A stretch of DNA of 64,000 nucleotides from CALMEC01 sp963706315 (lineage in GTDB: Bacteria > Actinomycetota > Thermoleophilia > Miltoncostaeales > Miltoncostaeaceae): positions 1-64,000 of the forward strand of contig CAVPMA010000005.1 in NCBI GenBank assembly GCA_963706315.1, given 5' to 3'. Positions 51,324 to 59,852 of this stretch are shown piece after piece. A program made the translations under genes and the position numbers. Below the pieces are notes generated by a model. That model made no database searches. It saw only the letters and a program-made list of their open reading frames with translations, and was not told where the DNA came from. Each line of letters begins with the position of its first letter. Position 1 is the stretch's first letter.

Positions 51324-52960
51324 CCCCCGCGCGGGGGTGGATCCGGACCCTCGTCCTCGTCGCGCTCCTCGCCGCGCTTGCGTTTCCCGCGTTCGCGACG
51401 GCGCACGCCACCCTCGACCGGACCGACCCGCTCGACGGCCAGGTGGTGCAAACGTCGCCGAGCAAGGTGACGCTGACATTCAGCGAGCCGGTGGAGACCG
51501 CCCTCGGCGCGATCCGTGTCTTCGACGGCGACGCGCGCCGGGTCGATCAGGGCGAGCCGATTCGCGAGTCGCCAAACGTCGTCTCGATACGAGTCGCCGA
51601 CAACCTCGCGCGGGGCACCTACACGGTGTCGTGGAGGGTCGGGTCCGCCGACGGCCACCCGGTCGACGGCGCGTTCGTGTTCCACGTCGGGGCGCCCGGA
51701 GCGCGGCCCGAGGGGATCGCGAACGAGGTGCAAACCCGTCCGCCGTCGGCGATCGACCGTGCGAGCGACGTTGCCCGCGTCGCCGACCTGGCGCTCCTCA
51801 TCCTGGTCGTGGGCGGCATCGGCGCCCTCGTGCTCGTGCTGGCCGGGCGGGCGCCCGACGTGGAACGTCGGCTCTGGTACGCCGCAGCCGGCGCCGGCTT
51901 CGCCCTGTCCATCGTCGCGGGCGCGACGATCCTGCTTCATGCCGCGTCGGTGGCCGGCGTCGGGCTGAACGGAGCCACCCAGGGCAGCGTGCTGCAGGCG
52001 GTGCTCGACACCCGGTTCGGACAGGTGCGGCTCGCGCAGGTCATCCTCGCCGAACTCGTCGCGATCGGAGCGGTCTGGGCAGCCGCCACCGACGGCAACT
52101 CGCTCCGTAAGAAGGTCGTCGCCGTTGCCGCCGCCGGCCTCGCCCTGACGCCCGGTCTGGGCGGCCATGCGGGAACCGGCAGCGCCTGGGTCGTCATCGC
52201 CGACACGGGGCATGTGCTCGCGGCGTCGATGTGGGTCGGGGGTCTCGCGACGGTCGTGCTGGCCCTCATGCTGTCTGGCCCGGGCCGTGGTGAGCTCGCC
52301 CGGCAGGTGTGGCCGCGATTCTCGACGGCGGCGCTCGTGAGCGTGGGCATCCTCGTCGTGGCGGGGGTCATCGGGAGCTTGCAGAACGTCGACGGCTGGA
52401 GTGAGCTGTGGGAGACCACCTACGGCCGTCTCCTGCTCGCGAAGATGGGCATCGCGCTCGTCCTCATCGGGTTCGGCGTGGCGAACCGGCGAATGGTCCG
52501 CCGGCTTCCCGAGCGCGGGGAGGAAGGGGGGCTCCGGCGGAGCGTCCTCGCGGAGCTCGTACTGATGGCCGCCGCGATCATCGTGACCTCGGTGCTGATC
52601 AACGAGCCCCCGGCGAAGGCGGTCGCGGCGGCCCAGCCGGTCGAAGCTCGCGTTGCGATCGACGATCTCTCTGCACGGGTCGTGGTGGATCCGGCCGAGA
52701 CGGGGTCGAACCTGGTCAACGTGTTCCTCAAGCGGCAAGGTCAGCCGGTCTCGGCCGATGAGGTGAGCGTGACCGCCACGCCGCCGGCAGACGTGGGCCC
52801 GTTCCGGCTCCAGACCCGAGCGGCGGAGACCGGCCACTACGTCGCTCCCCCGCTCGAGGCATCCGTCGCCGGCGTCTGGACCTTCGAAATCGCCGTCCGG
52901 CGCGGCGAGTTCAATCTGAAAGCCGCAACCGTGTCAATCCCGATCAGGAACGCCCGCTGA
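51320..52960 (+). CDS. CopC-CopD fusion copper-handling protein with C-terminal domain
   Basis: About 546 residues. A signal peptide ends at ATAHATLDRTDP, placing a histidine near the mature N-terminus as in CopC, whose fold continues with KVTLTFSEPVETALGAIRVF and SADGHPVDGAFVF. The CopD part has eight or so helices (LALLILVVGGIGALVLVLAG, ADTGHVLAASMWVGGL). A periplasmic domain follows the last helix (VNVFLKRQGQPVSADEVSVT), similar to YtkA-like domains. It is thought to bind and import copper for cuproenzymes. One base overlap with the YcnI-type gene. Confidence 0.9.
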   Translation: MTPARGWIRTLVLVALLAALAFPAFATAHATLDRTDPLDGQVVQTSPSKVTLTFSEPVETALGAIRVFDGDARRVDQGEPIRESPNVVSIRVADNLARGTYTVSWRVGSADGHPVDGAFVFHVGAPGARPEGIANEVQTRPPSAIDRASDVARVADLALLILVVGGIGALVLVLAGRAPDVERRLWYAAAGAGFALSIVAGATILLHAASVAGVGLNGATQGSVLQAVLDTRFGQVRLAQVILAELVAIGAVWAAATDGNSLRKKVVAVAAAGLALTPGLGGHAGTGSAWVVIADTGHVLAASMWVGGLATVVLALMLSGPGRGELARQVWPRFSTAALVSVGILVVAGVIGSLQNVDGWSELWETTYGRLLLAKMGIALVLIGFGVANRRMVRRLPERGEEGGLRRSVLAELVLMAAAIIVTSVLINEPPAKAVAAAQPVEARVAIDDLSARVVVDPAETGSNLVNVFLKRQGQPVSADEVSVTATPPADVGPFRLQTRAAETGHYVAPPLEASVAGVWTFEIAVRRGEFNLKAATVSIPIRNAR

Positions 52961-53676
52961 TGCCGATGCTCCGCACCAACGCCAAGCTGGCCGCCGTCGT
53001 GGCGGCGTTCACCCTTCTCGCCCTGGCGGGGACCGCCAGCGCCCACGTCGAGGTGACCGCCGGCGCCGCGCCAGGCGAGATCGTCCTGTCGGTTCCGAAC
53101 GAGTCGTCTTCGGCCGACACCGTCAGCGTCGCGGTGCAGCTCCCCGACAACGTCGTGCGGACCGGGGTTCCGAAGATCGCCGGGTGGACCCACACCGAGA
53201 CGACCGTGCCGCTCGACCCGCCGTTACGGGTGGACGGCGTCGAGGTGACCTCACGGGTCACGACGGTCACCTGGGCCGGCGGCCGCCTCGCTCCCGGACG
53301 CGAGGCCGAGTTCCGCCTTCGGCTTGCGGTCGCCGAGGGCACCAAGCACACCGGGCTCGCCTTTCCGGCGGTGCAGCGCTACTCGGACGGGGACGTCGTC
53401 CGGTGGATCGGCGGATCCGGGAGCGAGTTCCCGGCGGGCGTGTTGGAGACGTCGCTCCCCGCCGTCGCCGCCGTCCCCGTGACGACGAGCCCGGCGACCA
53501 CCACCTCGACGCAGACCGCGACGGTTGCGACGTCGACCGCCACGACGACGGCCTCCGACAGCGGCAGCAGCAACCCGATCGGCCTGATCTTCGCGGTGAT
53601 CGGAGCGGCCATCGCGACGGGTGGCGTCATCGCGATCATCAAGTGGCGACGGGCGCGCGCCGACGAGACCACTTAG
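52960..53676 (+). CDS. YcnI-like copper-binding membrane protein (DUF1775)
   Basis: A 238-residue protein. A signal peptide ends TASAHVEVTAGAAPGE, leaving a histidine at the mature N-terminus, the copper ligand in YcnI proteins. The fold follows with IVLSVPNESSSADTVSVAVQ, WTHTETTVPLDPPL and FPAVQRYSDGDVVRWIG. A Thr-rich linker and a C-terminal helix (IGLIFAVIGAAIATGGVIAI) with a basic end anchor it. It shares an operon with CopC-CopD, as usual for this family. Confidence 0.92.
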   Translation: MPMLRTNAKLAAVVAAFTLLALAGTASAHVEVTAGAAPGEIVLSVPNESSSADTVSVAVQLPDNVVRTGVPKIAGWTHTETTVPLDPPLRVDGVEVTSRVTTVTWAGGRLAPGREAEFRLRLAVAEGTKHTGLAFPAVQRYSDGDVVRWIGGSGSEFPAGVLETSLPAVAAVPVTTSPATTTSTQTATVATSTATTTASDSGSSNPIGLIFAVIGAAIATGGVIAIIKWRRARADETT

Positions 53677-54704
53677 CCCGGGACGACCTCGTGCGCGTCC
53701 TCGATGAGGGCCGCGACCAAGTCGATCGAAGCCTGGATGTCGTCGGGGTGGCAGGCCTCGACACTCGAATGCACGTATCGCGTTGGGATCGACACGCATC
53801 CCGCGATCGCGCCCTCGCCCGCGAGCTGCAGCGAGCCGGTGTCGGTGCCGCCCCGGTTCGAGACGTGGAACTGGTAGGGGATCTCACGCTCCTCGGCCAG
53901 CCGAACCAGCAGGTCGACCAGAGCCGGCGAGCCGATCGCGCTCGCGTCCATCAGCCGGATGGCCGTGCCGCGACCGAGACGGGTGGACGGGCCGTCTCCG
54001 GGTGTGCCGGGGCCGTCGTCGGCGGGACAGGTGTCGATCGCGACGCCGATGTCGGGCCTGACGCGGGTGGCGAGGACGCGTGCGCCGCGCAGGCCGACCT
54101 CCTCCTGAGCCGTCGCGGCGGCGTGGATCTCGGCGGACCCGGCGGGGGCGGCGCGCAGCGCCTCGAGCATGACGAACAGCCCGACGCGATCGTCCAGGCT
54201 CTTGCCGGTGACGAGGTCGCCCAGGTCGTCGAGCGTCCTGCGCCGAGTAACCACATCGCCCTGCCGGACGAGGCTGCGAACCCGGTCGGCGGGGAGGCCC
54301 GTGTCGATGGCCAGATCCTCGAGCCGCGGGGCCTTCTGCCGCGCCGCTTCGTCCAGCAGGTGCACCGGGGTCGTTCCGACGATGCCGGGGAGATCCTCGC
54401 GCCCGTGGACCGTGACGCGCTGGGCGACGAGCGTCCTCGCGTCCCAGCCGCCGAGGGGGACGAACCGCAGGTATCCGCGATCGTCGACGTGGGTCACCAT
54501 CAGGCCGATCTCGTCCATGTGCGCCGCGAGCATGAGGCGCGGGCCTCCCGACCCGTCACGGACGCCAATCAGGCTTCCCAGCGGATCGGTCTCCACCCGA
54601 TCGCAGGTGGCCGTGAGCTCCGGGCGCACAAGGTCGCGGACCCGCTCCTCACGTCCCGACGGGCCCGCGACCTCGCAGAGGGCCGCGAGCAACTCCCGCC
54701 TCAC
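53673..54704 (-). CDS. M42-family aminopeptidase (glutamyl aminopeptidase/FrvX-like)
   Basis: About 343 residues. GTG 54704 is chosen because it overlaps the stop of the upstream oxidoreductase gene in GTGA and gives RRELLAALCEVAGPSGREER, the usual M42 opening. Metal and catalytic residues appear in LAAHMDEIGLMV, KSLDDRVGLFVML, ATAQEEVGLRGA, VAIDTCPADD and RYVHSSVEACHPDD. M42 enzymes form large tetrahedral aminopeptidases. The 3' end converges with the YcnI gene with a 4-nt overlap. Confidence 0.92.
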   Translation of the reverse strand: MRRELLAALCEVAGPSGREERVRDLVRPELTATCDRVETDPLGSLIGVRDGSGGPRLMLAAHMDEIGLMVTHVDDRGYLRFVPLGGWDARTLVAQRVTVHGREDLPGIVGTTPVHLLDEAARQKAPRLEDLAIDTGLPADRVRSLVRQGDVVTRRRTLDDLGDLVTGKSLDDRVGLFVMLEALRAAPAGSAEIHAAATAQEEVGLRGARVLATRVRPDIGVAIDTCPADDGPGTPGDGPSTRLGRGTAIRLMDASAIGSPALVDLLVRLAEEREIPYQFHVSNRGGTDTGSLQLAGEGAIAGCVSIPTRYVHSSVEACHPDDIQASIDLVAALIEDAHEVVPG

Positions 54705-55699
54705 GGGGTGAGCACCAGCTTGCCGAAGTGCTCCCCGGCCTCCTCGCGGACGTGGGCGTCGGCGGCCTCCGCAAGCGGCCGGACGCTGTCGATCACGGGG
54801 ACCCACGCCTGGGTGTCGACCGCGGCGAGCAGTCCGGCGAAGTCGCGGGCGCTGCCCATCGTGGTGCCGAGCACCGACACCTGCCCGGCGGTGACCGGCC
54901 GGACCATCATCTCCACCTTGCCGCCGCCGGTTCCACCGAAGACCACCAGCCGCCCGCCGGGTCGCAGGCAGTTGACGCTGCTGGCCCAGGTGGACCCCAC
55001 CGAGTCGACGACCACGTCGACGCCGCCCCCGGTCTCCGCCTTGACCAGGTCCACCCAGTCGTCGTCGGTGTAGTTGATGCCGCCGGCGGCGCCGAGGTCG
55101 GCGGCGCGCGCGAGCTTGTCGTCCGATGACGAGGTGACGATCACCCGCGCCCCGGCGGCGCGCGCGATGTGGAGCGCGAAGGTGGCGACACCGCCGCCGA
55201 TCCCCAGCACCAGTACCGTCTCGCCCGGCCGGAGCTGTGCCCGGCTGATCAGCGCGCGCCAGGCGGTGAGCCCGGCGAGCGGCAGCGCGGCCGCCTCCTC
55301 CCAGGAGAGTCGCTTGGGCTTCGGCATGACGTTCTCGGCCGGGATGCGGATGAGCTCCGCGTAGGTGCCGTCGTCCGGCCCGCCGAGGATGCGGAATCCC
55401 GGCTGGGGTGCCCCCTCGCCACCGCCCCAGCCGAGCGACGGGAAGATCACGACCTCGTCGCCCTCGGCCACCCCGGCGACGCCGGCTCCCAGGGTGCGGA
55501 TGACACCGGCGCCGTCCGAGCCGGGGATGACCGGGAGCGGGGAGGGGGCGACGCCCTTGCGCAGGAACACGTCGCGCCGGTTGAGCGCCGCGGCGCGAAG
55601 CTCCACGACGACCTCGCCAGGACCTGCCACCGGGTCGGGCACGGTGGTGAGGGAGAGCACCTCCGGGGGGCCGGTCTCGGTGAGTTGGATCGCGTTCAC
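54701..55699 (-). CDS. NADPH:quinone oxidoreductase/zinc-independent alcohol dehydrogenase-like
   Basis: A 332-residue MDR-family protein. AAGGAG lies before the GTG at 55699. Landmarks: PDPVAGPGEVVVELRAAALN at the N-terminus, VIPGSDGAGVIRTLGAGVAG, the NADPH-binding VLVLGIGGGVATFALHIARA and VDVVVDSVGSTW. The usual zinc-ligand set is missing, which points to the quinone oxidoreductase branch. It is translationally coupled to the M42 peptidase gene. Confidence 0.9.
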   Translation of the reverse strand: MNAIQLTETGPPEVLSLTTVPDPVAGPGEVVVELRAAALNRRDVFLRKGVAPSPLPVIPGSDGAGVIRTLGAGVAGVAEGDEVVIFPSLGWGGGEGAPQPGFRILGGPDDGTYAELIRIPAENVMPKPKRLSWEEAAALPLAGLTAWRALISRAQLRPGETVLVLGIGGGVATFALHIARAAGARVIVTSSSDDKLARAADLGAAGGINYTDDDWVDLVKAETGGGVDVVVDSVGSTWASSVNCLRPGGRLVVFGGTGGGKVEMMVRPVTAGQVSVLGTTMGSARDFAGLLAAVDTQAWVPVIDSVRPLAEAADAHVREEAGEHFGKLVLTP

Positions 55700-56020
55700 G
55701 TTGGCTCCTTGGACGGGGTCGACGGGAGCGTACCCGTGCCGCCCGAAGGGCGCCTACCCGTGGGCCGGCGGACGCGCAAACTCAGATCGAGGTCACTTTG
55801 GCGACCAACCCGAGCCCTCCCGTCATCCAGGGAGGCGGATCCCGCACCCGCGCGCGTCCGCGTCAGCCCACGGCGGTCTTTCGAAAAAGACCGTAGGTGA
55901 ACCGTACGGCTATAACACGATTCTGGCAACTAACCGAAGGTCTGGTTCGCGCCTGACCGATGGACGGGAGTTCTCGCAAATGCCGCGAAAATCCACGCGG
56001 GCGTCCCGCAGCCGGGTCGG
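55700..56020. other. Intergenic region with a perfect hairpin
   Basis: About 320 nt without a supported gene. It contains an inverted repeat CGGTCTTT-CGAA-AAAGACCG at 55874-55893. No T run follows it in either direction, so it is not a clear terminator; it could be an operator or RNA element. The oxidoreductase gene starts at the left edge, and a more AT-rich patch (GGCTATAACACG near 55911) may hold a promoter element. Confidence 0.45.
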
Positions 56021-57142
56021 CTATGCGTCGGACGGCCGTGTGGCCGTCAGTAGCGGGAAGGGGTTGACGCGCTGCCCCGCGCGCTCCCAGGCAAGTCGCG
56101 TCTGACGCGTGGCGCCTCCGAGCGCCTGGCCGGCGCCGACTGAGACGCCGTCGGCGATGCCGGGCGCGTACGTCGCCAGCCCGCTGTACCCGATGCGGTC
56201 GCCCTGTGCGGTGACCACCCAGAACGCGAGGCCCTCCGATTGCTCGGCCGCGGATGCCGCCTGGAGCGTCCCGGGCGCGGCTGCGACGACGACGGTGCCC
56301 GGCTCCGCGTTGATGGTGACCGCGCAGGCCATCGGCTTGCCGTAGCAGCCTTGCGTGCCGGGGGCGGCGAAGTCGTCCGCGTACCGGATCGGCGTGCTTC
56401 CCGGGACGATGGGGAACACGAACCCTGCGATCGTCGCGGCGAGACCGGTCGAGGGATCGGCGCCACGCTCCATGAGCGGCGCGTCGATGGCGGGAGCGGC
56501 GCCGTTCCAGGCGACGGCGCCCTGCGCGGGCGGCGCCGTGGGGGCCGTGCTCACGGGGGGTGGAGCCGCCGGCGGGGTCTGGCACACGGACGACGCCTGC
56601 TGCTCGAGGGTGATCGGCAGCTCCGGGCTTCCGCCGAGCCTGAGATAGGAAGCCCCCACGCCGGCGGTCCAGTTCGCATTCAGGTTGGCCGGGTCGTTCG
56701 CCACGCCGAGCGGCGCCCATTTGCCGCCGATCTCGCCGAGCGTTCGGCGACCCTCGGCGATGTAGTGGCGTGCCAGGAGCTCCGCCGCGAACGTGATGGC
56801 CTCCGCCTTCGTCTCGAAGCGCCGGCCGGGTCCGATGCCGAACGGGTTGTTGATGACCTGCGACGGAACGTAGGTCGCCAGGATCGTCTCGTGCGCCGCG
56901 ATCGCCACCAGCGCGCGCGGGTCGATCCCCCATGACGCGGCGGCGGTCACGAACGTGTGGCCTTCACCGGCGAGGGGACTGCCGGCGGCTGCCAGCACCT
57001 GGTCGAGCCCGTCGGGGTCGAGCGCCCCGACGCACGACAGGGCGTCCTTCGGGTTCACGCCGGGCGTGGCGGCGACACCGGCGGCGACGCTCGCTCCGGA
57101 GATTGCGAGCACGCCTGCGACTGTACGAAATCGAGGTTTCAT
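56021..57142 (-). CDS. Secreted cell-wall protein with glucosaminidase-like domain
   Basis: About 373 residues from ATG 57142 (KPRFRTVAGVLAISGASVAA is the signal). The N-terminal domain reads TAAASWGIDPRALVAIAAHE, then INNPFGIGPGRRFETKAEAI and LARHYIAEGRRTLGEIGGKW, which follows the pattern of glucosaminidase/muramidase domains (His-Glu in AHE, NPFG). A Pro/Ala linker precedes a C-terminal beta domain (VVVAAAPGTLQAASAAEQSE, GYSGLATYAPG) that resembles a degenerate LytM-type fold. Probably peptidoglycan-directed. Confidence 0.65.
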   Translation of the reverse strand: MKPRFRTVAGVLAISGASVAAGVAATPGVNPKDALSCVGALDPDGLDQVLAAAGSPLAGEGHTFVTAAASWGIDPRALVAIAAHETILATYVPSQVINNPFGIGPGRRFETKAEAITFAAELLARHYIAEGRRTLGEIGGKWAPLGVANDPANLNANWTAGVGASYLRLGGSPELPITLEQQASSVCQTPPAAPPPVSTAPTAPPAQGAVAWNGAAPAIDAPLMERGADPSTGLAATIAGFVFPIVPGSTPIRYADDFAAPGTQGCYGKPMACAVTINAEPGTVVVAAAPGTLQAASAAEQSEGLAFWVVTAQGDRIGYSGLATYAPGIADGVSVGAGQALGGATRQTRLAWERAGQRVNPFPLLTATRPSDA

Positions 57143-57214
57143 CGGCGTCCGAGTGTACATGCGGCTGCGGCGGAAACCGTCACGTGCAGGTGACAAAGTG
57201 GTTGCTCCGCGGTG

Positions 57215-58009
57215 TCAGCGGCTGCCGACGCTCCGGAGCGCGGCGAGGGCGAACGACCCGGTGAGCGTCGCGAGGATGGCGATCGCAAGCAGCGCCGGCC
57301 AGAGGAGGGACCACGTGATCCCATGCAGCTGCGCGCCGCGGGAGGCCTCGAGGATGTACGTGACGGGGTTCCAGTGGGCGACGTGCGACAGCCACCCGCG
57401 GAGCGCGCTGCGCGGCGTGTAGGCGACGGAGGTGAAGACCGACATGAACACGACCACCTGCATGAGCGGTGCTGCCTGGACACTCCGGGTGCGCAGAGCC
57501 ACGCCGATCGCCCAGAGCGACGCGATGGCGGCGAACGACGCCGCGAGGAGGTAGACGACGATCGTGTTGAGGAGGCCGTTCAGGCTGACTCCCCCGATGA
57601 GCGCGGCGATGTAGACCACCGTGGTCGTGAAGAGGCTGCGGGCGACTGCCGCGAGGAGCGGACCGGCGAGCAGCGCGACGCGGGGCACCGGGCTGGCCTG
57701 CAGGCGGTCGAAGAAGCCACCTTCCAGGTCGCGCGCGAGCGTCATGCCCGAGTTGACCCCCGCGAACCCGGCGCCCATGGTCGCGGCCATCGGCAGCGTG
57801 AACGCGAGGTAGCTCGCCCCCGCGAAGTCCGGGAGCGCACCGATGCCACGAAACGCCCCGGAGGTGGAGATGAGGATGAACAGCGGCATGACCAGCGACG
57901 GGATGAACACGGACGGCACCCGCCGCACGAGCAGCAGGTTGCGGCCGGCCAGTCCGAGGCTGGTTCGCAGGCCCGGTGGCACGAGGGCGGGGTAGCTGGA
58001 ACGGACCAT
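57215..58009 (-). CDS. ABC-2 type transporter permease (second of pair)
   Basis: A 264-residue permease with six helices: TSLGLAGRNLLLVRRVPSVF then IPSLVMPLFILISTSGAF, YLAFTLPMAATMGAGFAGV, SLFTTTVVYIAALIGGVSLN, ASFAAIASLWAIGVALRT and a final helix (WSLLWPALLAIAILATLTGS). The ABC-2 loop after helix 3 reads ARDLEGGFFDRLQASPVPRV. It begins directly after the stop of the first permease gene. It forms a three-gene exporter with the DrrA-like ATPase. Confidence 0.88.
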   Translation of the reverse strand: MVRSSYPALVPPGLRTSLGLAGRNLLLVRRVPSVFIPSLVMPLFILISTSGAFRGIGALPDFAGASYLAFTLPMAATMGAGFAGVNSGMTLARDLEGGFFDRLQASPVPRVALLAGPLLAAVARSLFTTTVVYIAALIGGVSLNGLLNTIVVYLLAASFAAIASLWAIGVALRTRSVQAAPLMQVVVFMSVFTSVAYTPRSALRGWLSHVAHWNPVTYILEASRGAQLHGITWSLLWPALLAIAILATLTGSFALAALRSVGSR

Positions 58010-58792
58010 CTAGGCGCCCTCCGTCGCGAGGCGGCGCCGGTAGACCAGGGCGGAGATGCCGACGCTCAACACGGCGAAGCCGATGACGAATGCGAGTCCG
58101 GTGAGCGTCGCGCCGTGGGGGGCCCCGTCGACGACCTGCGCGCGCATTCCCTCGACGATGTACGAGATCGGATTGACGTCGGCGATGGCCTTGTACCAGC
58201 CGGTCATCGTCTCGCGCGGGAAGAACGCCGACGAGAAGAAGAGCAGGACGAAGAACAGCGGGAACATACCCTGTACAGCCTCGGCGGATCCGGTCCGAAG
58301 GGCGAGGATGACGCCCAGCCCGCCGATCGCCGCGGCGAGGAACGCCGCGAACACGATCAGCACGAGCACGCCGCGTACCCCGGCGTCCACCCTTGCGCCG
58401 AATGCGACGGCGATGCCCAGGAACAGGAACCCCTGCAGGATGCCTTGGCTGACGCTCGCGCCGAGCCGCCCAAGGAGGATGGCCCATCGCGAGACGGGCG
58501 AGGCCACGAGCCGGTCGAAGAAGCCGGTCTCCATGTCCGCTGCGAACGCCGCCCCCGCCCCGGTGCCGGCGATGAGCACTCCCTGCAGGACCGTCCCGGC
58601 GATCGCGAAGTCGAGGAACCCGCGCACGGGCGGGAACCCCGGCACGTGGCCGGGGGCGTCGCTGAACGATCCCGTGAAGATGGCGAGCAGCGCGAGCGGG
58701 AAGAACAGCGACGGGAACCAGGCCTGCGGGATGCGCAGGGTCGTCTTGACGGACCGCGCGGCGAGCGCCCCGGTCTGACGCAGCGAGCTCAC
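58010..58792 (-). CDS. ABC-2 type transporter permease (first of pair)
   Basis: About 260 residues, six helices. It starts GTG 58792 (SSLRQTGALAARSVKTTLRI), overlapping the ATPase stop by 4 nt. The typical loop ADMETGFFDRLVASPVSRWA follows the second helix pair. The C-terminal half has FPLFFVLLFFSSAFFPRETM and GWYKAIADVNPISYIVEGMR, the latter a strong ABC-2/DrrB-type block. Together with the other permease it would make a heterodimeric channel. The substrate is unknown. Confidence 0.9.
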   Translation of the reverse strand: MSSLRQTGALAARSVKTTLRIPQAWFPSLFFPLALLAIFTGSFSDAPGHVPGFPPVRGFLDFAIAGTVLQGVLIAGTGAGAAFAADMETGFFDRLVASPVSRWAILLGRLGASVSQGILQGFLFLGIAVAFGARVDAGVRGVLVLIVFAAFLAAAIGGLGVILALRTGSAEAVQGMFPLFFVLLFFSSAFFPRETMTGWYKAIADVNPISYIVEGMRAQVVDGAPHGATLTGLAFVIGFAVLSVGISALVYRRRLATEGA

Positions 58793-59751
58793 GCGGCCGC
58801 TTCGTCGTCGTCGGTTAGGAGCGACCGCCCCGTCTTCGCCAGGAAGACGTCGTCGAGCGACGGCTCTGCGAGATCGAGGTGCGCCACTCCGATGCCGGCC
58901 TCGTCCAGTGCCCGGACCGCGGGCGCCAGGCCTCCGGCTCCGTTCGGCATGCGGATTGCGACGTTGCGGGCCGAGCCGGGCAGGGGCGTGCCCATGCGGC
59001 CGAGCGTGGCCTGCGCCGCATCCCGTTGCTCGGGATTGGCCAGGGTCACCGTCAACGTGGGCTGCCCGATCGACGCCTTGAGCTGGGCCGGGGTGCCCTC
59101 CGCGACGATGCGGCCGAGGTCGATGATCGCGATCCTCGCTGCGAGCTGGTCGGCCTCCTCGAGGTACTGGGTGGTCAGGAAGACGGTGGTCCCGTGCTCG
59201 CGGTTGAGACGCCGGACCTCGTTCCACACCGTGAGGCGCGAGAGCGGGTCGAGTCCTGTGGTGGGCTCGTCGAGGAACAGCACCGTCGGCTCGTGGACGA
59301 GCGAGAGGGCGAGGTCGAGCCGCCGCCGCATGCCGCCCGAGTACGTCCCGACGCGGCGGTCGGCGGCAGCGGTGAGGTCGACCTGAACGAGGAGCTGCTC
59401 GGCGCGCGCGCGTCCCTGCGGGCGGGACAGGTCGTGCAGCACGGCCTGCAGGTGAAGCAGCTCGCGCCCGGTCATGAACGGGTCGATCGCGGCATCCTGG
59501 AGCGCGACGCCGATCTGTCGGCGGACGGCGGAGGCGTCGTGCACGACGTCGTAGCCGGCGACCCGCGCCGTACCGCCCGTCGGGCGCAGGAGCGTCGTCA
59601 GCATGCGGACGGTGGTGCTCTTGCCGGCGCCGTTCGGGCCGAGGAACCCGAAGATCTCACCTTCGCCGACCGCGAGATCCACCCCCGCGACGGCTTGCAC
59701 CCCACCCTTGAATGCGCGCTCCAGCGCGCTCGCCTCGACCGCCGGTGTCAT
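58789..59751 (-). CDS. DrrA-like ABC transporter ATP-binding protein
   Basis: About 320 residues from ATG 59751, preceded by GAGGGGA. Motifs: FLGPNGAGKSTTVRMLTTLL (Walker A), GVALQDAAIDPFMTGRELL (Q loop), TYSGGMRRRLDLALSLVHEP (signature) and VLFLDEPTTGLDP (Walker B), then LTTQYLEEADQLAARIAII (switch His replaced by Gln at TTQ, as in DrrA). A C-terminal regulatory domain of about 90 residues follows. It pairs with two downstream permeases. DrrAB-type exporters often move lipids or drugs. Confidence 0.92.
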   Translation of the reverse strand: MTPAVEASALERAFKGGVQAVAGVDLAVGEGEIFGFLGPNGAGKSTTVRMLTTLLRPTGGTARVAGYDVVHDASAVRRQIGVALQDAAIDPFMTGRELLHLQAVLHDLSRPQGRARAEQLLVQVDLTAAADRRVGTYSGGMRRRLDLALSLVHEPTVLFLDEPTTGLDPLSRLTVWNEVRRLNREHGTTVFLTTQYLEEADQLAARIAIIDLGRIVAEGTPAQLKASIGQPTLTVTLANPEQRDAAQATLGRMGTPLPGSARNVAIRMPNGAGGLAPAVRALDEAGIGVAHLDLAEPSLDDVFLAKTGRSLLTDDDEAAA

Positions 59752-59852
59752 GACGTCCCCTCGTTCGGATCGGACGGACCCGACGAGGTTAGACATCGGC
59801 GGCGCCCCCGGCCCTTTCCAGGGGGCCGCGGGTCCTGTCACAATCGGTCGGG

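Noticed and set aside
48005..52960. A single open frame of 1651 codons
   Set aside because: Only its last third (from 51320) has the composition and motifs of a real protein (CopC-CopD). The earlier part is an arginine/alanine/proline-rich shadow of the ABC-F and rhomboid genes in another frame.
55874..55893. Perfect hairpin as a transcription terminator
   Set aside because: No T run follows on either strand and it lies upstream rather than downstream of the nearest gene ends.
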